From contig NZ_OBDO01000005.1 in the NCBI RefSeq assembly GCF_900215145.1, forward strand, positions 333,167 through 397,166: DNA of 64,000 nucleotides, given 5' to 3'. Each line of letters starts with the position of its first letter. Position 1 is the first letter of the stretch. The notes under the pieces are model-generated. The model did no database searches. It worked only from the letters and a program-made list of their open reading frames with translations, and was not told the origin of the DNA. A program made the position numbers and the translations under genes. This document shows, piece after piece, positions 43,252-52,203 of this stretch. This DNA comes from Geodermatophilus sabuli (GTDB lineage Bacteria > Actinomycetota > Actinomycetes > Mycobacteriales > Geodermatophilaceae).

Positions 43252-45045
43252 GTGAGTGATCGGCACATCCTGACCGCCGTGGCCTGGCCCTACGCCAACG
43301 GCCCGCGGCACATCGGCCACGTCTCCGGCTTCGGCGTCCCCTCCGACGTCTTCAGCCGCTACCACCGCATGGTGGGTGACAGGGTGCTGATGGTCAGCGG
43401 GACCGACGAGCACGGGACGCCGATCACCGTCGCCGCCGACGCGGAGGGGATCACGCCGCGGGAGATCGCCGACCGCAACAACCGCATCATCGTCGGCGAC
43501 CTGCAGTCCCTCGGGCTGAGCTACGACCTGTTCACCCGGACAACGACGGTCAACCACGCGCAGATCAGCCAAGAGATCTTCCTGGGGCTGCTGAAGAACG
43601 GCTACGTCTTCCCGAAGACGACGCTCGGCGCGATCAGCCCCTCCACCGGCCGCACCCTGCCGGACCGCTACATCGAGGGCACCTGCCCGATCTGCGGCTA
43701 CGACGGCGCCCGCGGCGACCAGTGCGACAACTGCGGCAACCAGCTCGACCCGGTGGACCTCATCAACCCGGTCAGCCGGATCAACGGCGAGACGCCGAAG
43801 TTCGTCGACGAGGAGCACTACTTCCTCGACCTGCCGGCGTTCACCCGGGCGCTGGGCGACTGGCTGGCCACGCGCAAGAACTGGCGCTCCAACGTCCTCA
43901 ACTTCAGCGTCAACCTGCTCGAGGACCTCAAGCCGCGCAGCTACACCCGTGACATCGACTGGGGTGTGCCGGTGCCGCTCGACGGCTGGCGCGACCGGCC
44001 CGACAAGCGCATCTACGTGTGGTTCGACGCCGTCGTCGGCTACCTGTCGGCGTCGATCGAGTGGGCCCGTCGCGCCGGCGACCCCGAGGCGTGGCGGCAG
44101 TGGTGGCAGACGCCGGACTCCGACGCCTACTACTTCATGGGCAAGGACAACATCGTCTTCCACTCCGAGATCTGGCCCGCCCAGCTCCTCGGCTACAACG
44201 GTGAGGGCGACAAGGGCGGCACCGCGGGGTCGCTGGGCCGGCTCAACCTGCCCACCGAGGTCGTCTCCAGCGAGTTCCTGACGATGGAGGGCCGCAAGTT
44301 CTCCTCCTCCCGCCAGGTCGTCATCTACGTGCGCGACTTCCTCGCCCGCTATGACGCCGACGCGCTGCGCTACTTCATCGCCGCGGCCGGTCCGGAGACC
44401 CAGGACACCGACTTCACCTGGGCGGAGTTCCGCCGCCGCAACAACGACGAGCTGGTCGCGGGCTGGGGCAACCTGGTCAACCGCTCGGTGTCGATGGCGG
44501 CGAAGAACGTCGGCGCCGTGCCCACGCCGGGGGAGCTGACCGACGCCGACCAGGCCCTCCTCGAGACGACGAGGGCGGCGTTCGGGCCGATCGGGGACCT
44601 CCTGGCCCGCAACCGGCAGAAGGCCGCCGCAGCCGAGGCGATGCGGGTGGTCAGTGAGGCCAACAAGTACCTGTCCGACCAGGCGCCGTGGAAGCTCAAG
44701 GAGGACCCGGCCCGCCGGGACACCGTCCTGCACACCGCGCTGCAGGCGGTCAGCGACTGCAACGCGCTGCTCACCCCGTTCCTCCCGCACTCCGCGCAGA
44801 AGGTCCACGAGCTGCTCGGGGGCGCCGGTGTGTGGTCGCCGGCGCCGCGCGTCGACGAGGTGACCGACCTCGACGACGGTTCGCCCTACCCGGTCATCAC
44901 CGGGGACTACGACGCCGCGCAGGCCGTGTGGGCATCCCGGCCGCTGCAGGCGGGGACGCCGCTGGCGCCGCCCACCCCGGTGTTCAAGAAGCTCGACGAG
45001 TCGATCGTCGCCGACGAGCTGCGGCGGCTCGAGGAGGGCGAGTGA
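43252..45045 (+). CDS. metG: Methionyl-tRNA synthetase
   Basis: This 597-residue enzyme starts at GTG 43252. Class I motifs are [15 protein letters not shown] (HIGH) and [11 protein letters not shown] in place of KMSKS. A zinc-knuckle domain carries CPICGY and CDNCGN (about residues 144-165). The rest is the alpha-helical anticodon domain with NLVNRSVSM and [14 protein letters not shown]. The C-terminal tRNA-binding EMAP-like domain is absent, as in mycobacterial forms. It ends 37 bp before tatD, with a palindrome between. Confidence 0.96.
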   Translation: MSDRHILTAVAWPYANGPRHIGHVSGFGVPSDVFSRYHRMVGDRVLMVSGTDEHGTPITVAADAEGITPREIADRNNRIIVGDLQSLGLSYDLFTRTTTVNHAQISQEIFLGLLKNGYVFPKTTLGAISPSTGRTLPDRYIEGTCPICGYDGARGDQCDNCGNQLDPVDLINPVSRINGETPKFVDEEHYFLDLPAFTRALGDWLATRKNWRSNVLNFSVNLLEDLKPRSYTRDIDWGVPVPLDGWRDRPDKRIYVWFDAVVGYLSASIEWARRAGDPEAWRQWWQTPDSDAYYFMGKDNIVFHSEIWPAQLLGYNGEGDKGGTAGSLGRLNLPTEVVSSEFLTMEGRKFSSSRQVVIYVRDFLARYDADALRYFIAAAGPETQDTDFTWAEFRRRNNDELVAGWGNLVNRSVSMAAKNVGAVPTPGELTDADQALLETTRAAFGPIGDLLARNRQKAAAAEAMRVVSEANKYLSDQAPWKLKEDPARRDTVLHTALQAVSDCNALLTPFLPHSAQKVHELLGGAGVWSPAPRVDEVTDLDDGSPYPVITGDYDAAQAVWASRPLQAGTPLAPPTPVFKKLDESIVADELRRLEEGE

Positions 45046-45046
45046 G

Positions 45047-45068
45047 GGCAGAAATGGCCATTTCTGCC
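45047..45068. repeat. 22-bp perfect palindrome between metG and tatD
   Basis: GGCAGAAATGG followed directly by its reverse complement CCATTTCTGCC gives a perfect 22-bp dyad with no spacer, starting right after the metG stop. The sequence is notably A/T-containing against a very GC-rich background, which suggests selection. It could be a protein-binding site or a hairpin. Confidence 0.8.
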
Positions 45069-45082
45069 GCAAGGATCGGCGC

Positions 45083-45970
45083 GTGAGTCGGTCGGCCGCG
45101 TCCCGCGCCAACCGGCGGGGCGAGCCGCCGCCGTCCCCGGAGCCGCTCCCGGCGCCGGCGATCGACAGCCACACCCACCTCGACATCGCCCTCGACAGCG
45201 ACCGGCTGCCCGACGAGGCCGCGGTGGACGCCGAGATCGCCGCCGCCGCGGCCGTGGGGGTCCCGCGGCTGGTGCAGGTGGGGGTCGACGTCGGCTCCTC
45301 GCGGTGGTCGGCCGCGCTCGCCGCCCGGCACCCGAACGTGCTGGCCACCGTCGCCGTCCACCCGAACGAGGCCGGCGCCGGCGCGGTCGACGAGGCCGCG
45401 CTGGCCGAGATCGACCGGCTCGCGGCCCTGCCGCGGGTGCGCGCGGTGGGGGAGACCGGCCTGGACCGCTTCCGCACCGGCCCCGAGGGCTGGGCGGCGC
45501 AGGAGGCCTCGTTCCGGGCGCACATCCGCATCGCCAAGGAGCGGGACGTCGCGCTGGTCATCCACGACCGCGACGCCCACCAGGAGATCCTGCGCGTGCT
45601 GGAGGACGAGGGTGCCCCCGAGCACACCGTCTTCCACTGTTTCTCCGGCGACGCCGCGTTCGCGACGGCCTGCGTCGAGCGCGGCTACGTGCTCTCCTTC
45701 GCCGGCACCCTGACGTTCGGCAACGCCGGCTACCTGCGGGAGGCGGCGGCGCTGACGCCGCTGGACCAGCTGCTGGTGGAGACCGACTCGCCGTTCCTCA
45801 CGCCGATGCCCCACCGCGGCCGCCCCAACGGCTCCCGGCTGGTGCCCCTGACCGTGCGGGCGCTGGCCGAGGTCACCGGGGTGGAGCTCGACCAGCTCTG
45901 CGCGGCCCTGACGACGAACGCCGAGCGGGTGTTCGGATCCTGGGAGGAGCCGGCCGCCGGGAAGCGGTGA
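45083..45970 (+). CDS. tatD: TatD-family metal-dependent hydrolase (DNase/deoxyribonuclease-like)
   Basis: This 295-residue TIM-barrel enzyme starts at GTG 45083. Metal ligands and family motifs are DSHTHLDI, AVGETGLDRF (Glu), VIHDRDAH, HCFSGDAAFA and ETDSPFLTPMPHRG. There is an N-terminal extension of about 28 basic and Pro-rich residues before the first motif. It follows metG as in M. tuberculosis (Rv1007c-Rv1008). TatD relatives degrade DNA 3'-5' or trim RNA; the substrate here is not fixed. Confidence 0.95.
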   Translation: MSRSAASRANRRGEPPPSPEPLPAPAIDSHTHLDIALDSDRLPDEAAVDAEIAAAAAVGVPRLVQVGVDVGSSRWSAALAARHPNVLATVAVHPNEAGAGAVDEAALAEIDRLAALPRVRAVGETGLDRFRTGPEGWAAQEASFRAHIRIAKERDVALVIHDRDAHQEILRVLEDEGAPEHTVFHCFSGDAAFATACVERGYVLSFAGTLTFGNAGYLREAAALTPLDQLLVETDSPFLTPMPHRGRPNGSRLVPLTVRALAEVTGVELDQLCAALTTNAERVFGSWEEPAAGKR

Positions 45971-46001
45971 CGCCGGGAGGACGGCCCTCCCCCTCCCGGC
46001 G
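45971..46001 (+). terminator. Stem-loop immediately after tatD
   Basis: CGCCGGGAGG (45971-45980) and CCTCCCGGCG (45992-46001) form a perfect 10-bp stem with an 11-nt loop, starting at the base after the tatD stop. No T-run follows. Probable factor-assisted terminator or 3'-end structure. Confidence 0.5.
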
Positions 46002-46021
46002 GAAGAGTGGACACTAGGGGC

Positions 46022-46861
46022 GTGGGCCGCCTCATCGCCGTCGTTCTCTTCATCGCCGTGCTGGTCCCCGGCGTGCTGCTCGCCCGCGCGTGGGCCCTGG
46101 CCGCCGGACGCCGGGCGGTGGCGGCCGCCGCCGTCGAGTTCGCCACCCTCACGCCGGAGGGCACCGCGACGCTGCAACGCCAGGCGCAGCACGGTCGCCG
46201 GGTCCGCGCGCTGGGCTGGCTCCTCGGGCTGGTCGGCATCGTGGTCAGCATCGTGCTGTTCGCGGAGGCCTCGGTCTTCCTGTGGGCGCCGGCCCTCGCC
46301 GTGGGCCTGCTCGTCGGCGTCGTGCTCGCCGAGGCGACCCGCCCGCGGCCCCGCTGGAAGCTGAGCAGCCCGCCCCGCCGGCCGAGGTTCGCCGAGCAGG
46401 TGTCACTGGTGCTGGTGTGGGCGATGCGGGCGATGGTCGCGGCCGAGGTGCTCGTCGCCGTCCTCATGTGGCGCGAGGACAACCTGCCGACGTCGGTGGG
46501 GTGGGTGGCCCTCGTCGTCCCGCTGCTGACCTGGCTGCTCGCCGAGGTGGCGCTGGTGCGCACGGTGACGCGCCCGCTGCCGGCCGAGGGGGCCGACGTG
46601 CCCGTCGACGAGGCGCTGCGCACGTGGACGGCGCACCTGGTCACCGCCGCCACGAGCGTGCTGGCGCTGCTGCCGCTCGGCGCCCTGCTGCTGGCCGCCG
46701 GCATCGACCTGGGCGACCGGGTCACCGAAGGCGTGGACCTCGTACCCGTGGCGCTGGTCGCCGGTGGCTTCGCCGGCCTGGCCGCCGGCCTCGCGGTCGG
46801 CGTCTTCCTGCTCACCTGGCTGCGGCCGGTGCGTTCGACCGACCGCGCGCTGGCGGGTTGA
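46022..46861 (+). CDS. Hypothetical multi-span membrane protein
   Basis: This 279-residue protein starts at GTG 46022 (a start at 46007 is possible). Hydrophobic spans are near residues 2-22, 60-80, 82-102, 125-145, 155-175, 205-225 and 238-260, so about seven in all, with basic loops. An N-terminal stretch RQAQHGRRVRALGWLLG separates the first two spans. It lies between tatD and rpfB, a position where mycobacteria have none, so it is lineage-specific. No family recognised. Confidence 0.7.
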   Translation: MGRLIAVVLFIAVLVPGVLLARAWALAAGRRAVAAAAVEFATLTPEGTATLQRQAQHGRRVRALGWLLGLVGIVVSIVLFAEASVFLWAPALAVGLLVGVVLAEATRPRPRWKLSSPPRRPRFAEQVSLVLVWAMRAMVAAEVLVAVLMWREDNLPTSVGWVALVVPLLTWLLAEVALVRTVTRPLPAEGADVPVDEALRTWTAHLVTAATSVLALLPLGALLLAAGIDLGDRVTEGVDLVPVALVAGGFAGLAAGLAVGVFLLTWLRPVRSTDRALAG

Positions 46862-47218
46862 CGGCGGGCGCTGCCCACTGGGACGGCGCCCACACTGTGG
46901 GGTTGGTCACCCCATCGGCCTCACGCTGCGCAGGCGCCGCAGGCGTGACGAACCGCCCGACAACCACTCATCGTGTCGGCGCGCCCACATGTCGCTACGT
47001 CGACCTCCTGGTTCACTGCTGACGCACCGTTGCCAGAGGTGCTCTGTTCGTTATCGTGTCGTGACCAGCCGGGGTGGGGACCGACCCGGGCGGCATCGCG
47101 ACCGGGAGCGTCGAGCTCCCGGTCGACTGCCGTCCGAGCCGGAACGCGCTCGGTGCCCACCAGCCGGTGGGTTCCGCGCGGCCTCCTCTGCCCGGGTTCA
47201 GTGACCCCTGGAAGAGTC
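46862..47218 (+). other. Long leader/intergenic region before rpfB
   Basis: This 357-bp region has no supported gene. It contains a bulged inverted repeat near its left part (TCACGCTGCG at about 46920 against CGCAGGCGTGA at about 46939) and a hairpin ACCGGGAGC-GTCGA-GCTCCCGGT (about 47100-47122). In many actinobacteria rpf genes have a c-di-AMP riboswitch leader, but I could not recognise its conserved core here. The region is structured enough to be a regulatory leader. Confidence 0.45.
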
Positions 47219-48328
47219 GTGCCCCGATCGCTGAAGCTCGCCCTCCACGCCCTCGTCCTGCTCGGACTCGTGGGCGGCACCCTGGCCTACTTCGCCGCTC
47301 AGAAGTCCCTGACGCTGACCGTCGACGGGCAGGCGCGTGAGGTGCGTACCTACGCCGACACCGTCGGCGAGGTGCTCGAGGAGGAGGGTCTGCGGACCCG
47401 GTCGCACGACGTGGTCCTGCCCGGCGCCGAGGCCGGCGTCGAGGACGGCGACGCCGTCGTCGTCAACCGGGCCCGCCCGCTGCAGCTGACCGTCGACGGC
47501 GTGCCGAGCGAGGTCTACGTGACCGCGCTGTCGGTCGAGGAGGCGCTCGCGCAGCTCGGCTACCGCGCCGACGACCTCGTGCTCTCCGCCAGCCGCAGCG
47601 AGCGCCTGCCGCTCGACGGCATGGCGCTGTCGATCAGCACGCCGAAGGACATCACCCTGCTCGTCGACGGCACCCAGCGCGTGGTCACCACGACGGCCGC
47701 CACCGCCGGCGACCTGCTGGCCGAGCAGGGCATCACGCTGAGCCCGACCGACCGCCTCAGCGTCTACGCCGAGCAGGCCCTGCTGGACCGGATGCGCGTG
47801 CAGGTCACCCGCGTGCAGGTCACCGAGGTCGTCGAGACCACGCCGATCCCGCACGACAGCGTCGAGACCCCGGACGCCGACGCGTTCACCGGTGAGAAGA
47901 CCGTGACCCAGGAAGGCGTGGACGGCGAGCAGGCCACCACCTTCCGGATCACCGTGTCCGACGGCGTCGAGACCGCCCGGGAGCAGCTGGGCACCACGGT
48001 CACCCGCCAGCCGGTCGACGAGCACGTCTCCGTCGGCACCAAGCAGCGCCCGGTGCCGGCCGCCTCCAGCGGCAACTCGCCCTCGGCCGACGGCCTCAAC
48101 TGGGCGGCGCTGGCGCAGTGCGAGTCCGGTGGGCGCCCCAACGCGGTGAGCGGCACGGGCAAGTACCACGGCCTCTACCAGTTCTCGCAGGCCACGTGGA
48201 ACGCCGTGGGCGGCACCGGCCTCCCGTCGGCGGCCTCGGCCGACGAGCAGACCTACCGCGCCCAGCTGCTCTACCAGCGCTCCGGTGCCGGCCAGTGGCC
48301 GCACTGCGGGTCGCGGCTGTTCAGCTGA
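47219..48328 (+). CDS. rpfB: Resuscitation-promoting factor RpfB
   Basis: This 369-residue secreted muralytic enzyme probably starts at GTG 47219. After an N-terminal anchor (about 5-25, [19 protein letters not shown]) come three DUF348 repeats, each opening with a TVDG-like strand ([33 protein letters not shown]), then a G5 domain (about 190-275). The Rpf domain begins [16 protein letters not shown] with the catalytic Glu in CESGG and the disulfide partner in WPHCGSRL at the end. Order of domains equals mycobacterial RpfB. It cleaves peptidoglycan and promotes regrowth from dormancy. Confidence 0.96.
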   Translation: MPRSLKLALHALVLLGLVGGTLAYFAAQKSLTLTVDGQAREVRTYADTVGEVLEEEGLRTRSHDVVLPGAEAGVEDGDAVVVNRARPLQLTVDGVPSEVYVTALSVEEALAQLGYRADDLVLSASRSERLPLDGMALSISTPKDITLLVDGTQRVVTTTAATAGDLLAEQGITLSPTDRLSVYAEQALLDRMRVQVTRVQVTEVVETTPIPHDSVETPDADAFTGEKTVTQEGVDGEQATTFRITVSDGVETAREQLGTTVTRQPVDEHVSVGTKQRPVPAASSGNSPSADGLNWAALAQCESGGRPNAVSGTGKYHGLYQFSQATWNAVGGTGLPSAASADEQTYRAQLLYQRSGAGQWPHCGSRLFS

Positions 48329-49211
48329 TCGGGTCTCCCTGAGCACCCCTCCGGAGCAGACCGACGGGCTGCTGGGCCCGGCCGCCATCCGCGACCTGGC
48401 CCAGCAGCTCGAGCTGCGTCCGACCAAGTCCCTCGGGCAGAACTTCCTGCACGACGCCAACACCATCCGGCGGATCGTGCGCACCGCCGAGCTGACCCCC
48501 GAGGACGTCGTCCTCGAGGTCGGCCCCGGTCTGGGCTCGCTGACCCTCGGCCTGCTGCCGGCAGCGGCCCGGGTCACCGCGGTCGAGATCGACCCCCGGC
48601 TGGCCGCGCTGCTGCCGCGCACCGTGGCCGAGCGGGCCCCCGCGCTGGCCGACCGGCTGACCGTCGTCGAGGCCGACGCCCTGCGGGTGCGTGAGCTGCC
48701 GGGGCCGCCTCCCACGGCGCTGGTCGCCAATCTGCCGTACAACGTGGCGGTGCCCGTCCTGCTGCACCTGCTGGAGCTGCTCCCGACGCTGCGCCGCGGG
48801 CTCGTGCTCGTGCAGGCCGAGGTCGCCGAGCGGCTCGCGGCCGCGCCGGGCGCCCCGGCCTACGGCGTGCCGTCGGTCAAGGCCGCCTGGTACGGCGAGG
48901 TCCGCCGCGCCGGCAACGTCGGCCGCCGGGTGTTCTGGCCCGAGCCCAACGTCGACTCCGGCCTGGTCGCCCTCGTGCGCCGGCCGCCCCCGCCGGGCGA
49001 CCGCGCCGCGACCTTCGCCGTCGTCGACGCGGCCTTCGCCACGCGGCGCAAGGGGCTGCGCGCCGCGCTGGCCCGGTGGGCGGGCAGCCCGGCCGCCGCT
49101 GAGACCCGGCTGCGGGCCGCCGGCATCGACCCGACCACCCGCGGCGAGCAGCTCTCGGTCACCGACTTCGCCCGGCTGGCCGCCACCGCTCCGGTGGAGC
49201 CCGGCCCATGA
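48285..49211 (+). CDS. rsmA: 16S rRNA (adenine1518/1519-N6)-dimethyltransferase (KsgA/RsmA)
   Basis: This Rossmann methyltransferase is identified by [56 protein letters not shown] and [13 protein letters not shown]. The only ordinary start in frame is GTG 48285, which overlaps rpfB by 44 bp and adds 18 odd residues; there is no ATG, GTG or TTG between it and the core. A CTG at 48339, eleven bases after the rpfB stop, would give a normal N-terminus. The end overlaps ispE (ATGA). It dimethylates two adenines in helix 45. Confidence 0.93.
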   Translation: MPASGRTAGRGCSADRVSLSTPPEQTDGLLGPAAIRDLAQQLELRPTKSLGQNFLHDANTIRRIVRTAELTPEDVVLEVGPGLGSLTLGLLPAAARVTAVEIDPRLAALLPRTVAERAPALADRLTVVEADALRVRELPGPPPTALVANLPYNVAVPVLLHLLELLPTLRRGLVLVQAEVAERLAAAPGAPAYGVPSVKAAWYGEVRRAGNVGRRVFWPEPNVDSGLVALVRRPPPPGDRAATFAVVDAAFATRRKGLRAALARWAGSPAAAETRLRAAGIDPTTRGEQLSVTDFARLAATAPVEPGP

Positions 49212-50173
49212 GCTGGTCGTCCTCCGGCGGACCCGGACGGATCGCCGGCGACGGCGCGGTCGTCGCCCGCGCCCCGGCGAAGATCAACGTGCACCTGGCG
49301 GTGGGGCCGCTGCGTCCCGACGGCTTCCACGAGCTGCGCACGGTCTACCTCGCCGTGTCGCTGTTCGACACGGTCACCGTCCGTCCCGGGAACGGGCTCG
49401 CGCTCAGCGTGACGGGGGAGGGGACCACGGGCACCGGCCCGGACGCCGTCCCCACGGATCACCGCAATCTCGTCTGGCGGGCCGCCGAGCTGCTCGCCCA
49501 GCGCGCCGGCGTGGCCCTCGACGCCACGATCACGATCGACAAGTCGATCCCGGCCGCGGCCGGGCTGGCCGGCGGCAGCGCCGATGCCGCCGCCGCCCTG
49601 GTCGCCCTGGACGCCCTGTGGGGCACCCACGCCACCCGGGGCGAGCTCGCCGCCCTCGCCGCGCAGCTGGGCAGCGACGTCCCGTTCAGCCTCCACGGCG
49701 GGATCGCGCTCGGCTCCGGTCGTGGGGAGCAGCTCTCCCCGGTCCTGGCCCGACGCCGCTGGGACTGGGTGCTCGGCATCGCCGGCGAGGGGTTGTCCAC
49801 GCCGTCCGTGTACGCCGAGCTCGACCGGCTGCGCGACGACGGCCGGGTGCCCGACGGCGGCGTCCTCGCCTCCCCGGAGCCGGTGATCGCGGCGCTGCGC
49901 AGCGGGCCGGTGTCGGCGCTCGCAGCGGCGCTCGCCAACGACCTGCAGCCCCCGGCGGTGTCGTTGCGCCCGGCCCTGCGCCGGGCGCTGCGGGCGGCCA
50001 CGGACGCCGGCGCCCCGGCCGCGATCGTCAGCGGCTCGGGGCCGACGGTGGCTGCGCTCGCCGACGACGAGGACGGCGCCGTCCGGCTCGCCGCCGAGCT
50101 GGCGGGGATGGGCGTCTACCGCACCGTCCGGGCGGTGCACGGGCCGGTGCCCGGGGCGCGCCTCGTCGGCTGA
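49208..50173 (+). CDS. ispE: 4-diphosphocytidyl-2-C-methyl-D-erythritol kinase
   Basis: This 321-residue GHMP kinase of the MEP isoprenoid pathway starts at ATG 49208, overlapping the rsmA stop. Motifs are [24 protein letters not shown], the ATP-binding [17 protein letters not shown] and [14 protein letters not shown] near the C-terminus. It supplies isopentenyl units for polyprenyl carriers that Pmt and the sugar transferase in this window need. Confidence 0.96.
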   Translation: MSWSSSGGPGRIAGDGAVVARAPAKINVHLAVGPLRPDGFHELRTVYLAVSLFDTVTVRPGNGLALSVTGEGTTGTGPDAVPTDHRNLVWRAAELLAQRAGVALDATITIDKSIPAAAGLAGGSADAAAALVALDALWGTHATRGELAALAAQLGSDVPFSLHGGIALGSGRGEQLSPVLARRRWDWVLGIAGEGLSTPSVYAELDRLRDDGRVPDGGVLASPEPVIAALRSGPVSALAAALANDLQPPAVSLRPALRRALRAATDAGAPAAIVSGSGPTVAALADDEDGAVRLAAELAGMGVYRTVRAVHGPVPGARLVG

Positions 50174-50177
50174 GCAG

Positions 50178-50837
50178 CTACGGCCCCGGGTCTCCCGCCG
50201 GCCGGCTGACGAGTCCGGGAGCCGCCTCCAGGTGGGCCAGGCCGTTGTAGGAGAGGTTGACCAGGTGGGCGGCGACCTCCTGCTTGCCCGGAGAGCGGGT
50301 GCCCAGCCACCACTGGCCGACCAGCGCCACCATGCCGACCAGCGCCTGGCTGTACAGCTCGGCCAGCTGCCGGTCGTACCCGCGAGCGTCGAACTGCGCG
50401 CCGAGGATGTGCTCCACCTTGCGGGCGACCTCGCCGATCAGCGAGGAGTAGGTGCCACCGGAGACGCCGGTCGCCGGCGAGTCCCGGGAGAGCACCCGGA
50501 ACCCGTCGGTGTCCTCCTCGATGTAGTCCAGCAGGACCAGCGCCGCCCGCTCCAGCAGCTCCCGCGGGGAGCCGCCCTCGGCCAGCGCCGAGGTGAAGCG
50601 GTCGAGCAGCCGCTGCATCTCCCGGTCGACGACGACGGCGTAGAGGCCGTCCTTGCCGCCGAAGTGCTCGTAGACGACCGGCTTGCTGACGTCGGCCCGC
50701 GCGGCCAGCTCCTCGATGGAGGTGGCCTCGTAGCCCCGCTGCGCGAACAGCTCCCGGCCGACGTCCAGCAGCTGCTGGCGCCGCTGGACACCCGTCATGC
50801 GGACCCGGGGCCGCGCCGTGTCGCTCACGGCTCCCAT
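50178..50837 (-). CDS. TetR-family transcriptional regulator
   Basis: This 219-residue protein starts at ATG 50837 (GTG 50828 possible). The helix-turn-helix is RRQQLLDVGRELFAQRGYEATSIEELAARADVSKPVVYEHFGGKDGLYAVVV. The C-terminal helical domain is ligand-binding (LLERAALVLLDYIEEDTDGFRV). It converges on ispE with a 4-bp gap and is followed on the same strand's upstream side by the desaturase gene, which it may control as fatty-acid regulators of this type do. Confidence 0.9.
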   Translation of the reverse strand: MGAVSDTARPRVRMTGVQRRQQLLDVGRELFAQRGYEATSIEELAARADVSKPVVYEHFGGKDGLYAVVVDREMQRLLDRFTSALAEGGSPRELLERAALVLLDYIEEDTDGFRVLSRDSPATGVSGGTYSSLIGEVARKVEHILGAQFDARGYDRQLAELYSQALVGMVALVGQWWLGTRSPGKQEVAAHLVNLSYNGLAHLEAAPGLVSRPAGDPGP

Positions 50838-50904
50838 CGTGCTCCCGCCGCGTCCGGAGCCTCGCCCCCCGAGCCTGCGAAGGGTGAGGGGGACGGGGTG
50901 TTCT

Positions 50905-51891
50905 TCAGGACGCGGCCGGAGCGGGGACCCGCCGCTTGGCGGCCAGTCGGACGGGGTCGGGCCACTTCACGCTGTGTGCCCAGCCCAGCTTCTCGAAGAC
51001 CCAGATGACGCGGGCGCTGATGTCGACCTGCCCGCGCAGCACGCCGTGGCGGGCGCAGGTGGGGTCGGCGTGGTGCAGGTTGTGCCACGACTCGCCGCCG
51101 CTGAGCAGCGCCAGCGGCCAGAAGTTGGTCGCCCGGTCCCGCGAGGTGAACGGGCGGCTGCCGACGACGTGGCAGACGGAGTTGATCGACCAGGTCACGT
51201 GGTGCAGCAGCGCCACCCGCACCAGGCCGGCCCAGAAGAACGCCGACCAGGCGCCGGCCCAGCTCTGGGTGACCAGGCCGCCGATGACCGCCGGCAGGGC
51301 GAGGCTCAGGAAGGCCCAGACGATGAACAGCCGGCTGGTGCGGCGCAGCGCGACGTCCTTGAGCAGGTCGGGTGCGTAGCGCTCCGGGTTGGTCTGCCGG
51401 CGGTCGAACAGCCAGCCGAGGTGGGCGTGCCACATGCCCTTGAGCAGCGCCCGCGCGTCGGTCCCGTAGCGCCAGGGGGAGTGCGGGTCGCCCGCGCGGT
51501 CGGAGAAGGCGTGGTGCCGCCGGTGGTCGGCCACCCACTGGACCACCGGCCCCTGGATGGCCATGCACCCGGCCACCGCCAGCGCGATGCGCAGCGGCCG
51601 GGTGGCCTTGAACGACCCGTGGGTGAAGTGCCGGTGGTAGCCGACGGTCACGCCCAGGAGGGTCAGGTGGTAGAAGCCGACGGCGAGGCCGACGTCCAGC
51701 CAGGACAGGCCCCACCCCCAGACGGCGGGCACCACCGCGGCCAGCGCCAGGAACGGCACGATCACGAACACGTAGAGCGTGATCTGCTCCAGCGCACCCT
51801 TCTCGTCGCCGAGCGCGTTCGCCGGCAGACCGGCGTCGGGGTCGGCGGTGCGCGGCGGTGCCGTGGGCCGGGTGAGAGCGGGCGCGGACAA
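50905..51891 (-). CDS. Acyl-CoA/stearoyl-CoA delta-9 fatty acid desaturase
   Basis: This 328-residue membrane protein starts at TTG 51891; GGAGG lies 4 nt upstream, which decides the start. Di-iron His boxes are HRHFTH, HRRHHAFSD and HNLHHADP, with four hydrophobic spans (for example LYVFVIVPFLALAAVVPAVWG). It is like DesA3-type acyl-CoA desaturases. It introduces cis double bonds in membrane lipids. Next upstream is tRNA-Gln; the adjacent TetR gene on the same strand is a candidate regulator. Confidence 0.93.
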   Translation of the reverse strand: MSAPALTRPTAPPRTADPDAGLPANALGDEKGALEQITLYVFVIVPFLALAAVVPAVWGWGLSWLDVGLAVGFYHLTLLGVTVGYHRHFTHGSFKATRPLRIALAVAGCMAIQGPVVQWVADHRRHHAFSDRAGDPHSPWRYGTDARALLKGMWHAHLGWLFDRRQTNPERYAPDLLKDVALRRTSRLFIVWAFLSLALPAVIGGLVTQSWAGAWSAFFWAGLVRVALLHHVTWSINSVCHVVGSRPFTSRDRATNFWPLALLSGGESWHNLHHADPTCARHGVLRGQVDISARVIWVFEKLGWAHSVKWPDPVRLAAKRRVPAPAAS

Positions 51892-52096
51892 GCGGCCTCC
51901 TGGGCGTCGTCGGCCCGCGAGCGCCCAGGTCGGGGCGGCGCGGAACCGGGTTGGGAGGCCGTAACCTACGACACCGTAGGGAACTGCGCCTGTTAGACCA
52001 CCCGGCCGGGCGGTGCCTCCGTTCCCGGAGCGCCCTAGTCTTCCGGGGGACGCCGAACCGGTGTCCGCGTCGCCGGTGCACCGGTGACGCCCGCAG

Positions 52097-52169
52097 TGGG
52101 GGATGGGGTAATCGGCAGCCCGCCGGCCTTTGGAGCCGGGAAGTCTCGGTTCGAGTCCGAGTCCCCCAG
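52097..52169 (+). tRNA. tRNA-Gln(UUG)
   Basis: The acceptor TGGGGGA pairs with TCCCCCA and the discriminator is G, with the U1-A72 pair typical of tRNA-Gln. The anticodon stem CCGGC/GCCGG surrounds loop CTTTGGA (anticodon UUG), and the T arm is CTCGGTTCGAGTCCGAG. CCA is not encoded. It precedes glmU by 34 bp, so could be in one transcript with it. Confidence 0.95.
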
Positions 52170-52203
52170 CAACGCTGTCCTGCCCCGAGGCACGAGGAGA
52201 TCC

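Noticed and set aside
42100..45627. Minus-strand open frame of about 1175 codons across metG and tatD
   Set aside because: Overlaps plain MetRS and TatD genes on the plus strand and shows no recognisable protein.
46862..47218. c-di-AMP (ydaO-type) riboswitch ahead of rpfB
   Set aside because: Such leaders precede many actinobacterial rpf genes and this region is structured, but I could not find the conserved core, so the call is not supported. A covariance-model search for ydaO would settle it.
52084..52203. Extension of the glmU frame back through the tRNA-Gln gene
   Set aside because: The frame merely happens to be open across the tRNA; GTG 52204 has a ribosome site and gives the normal GlmU start.
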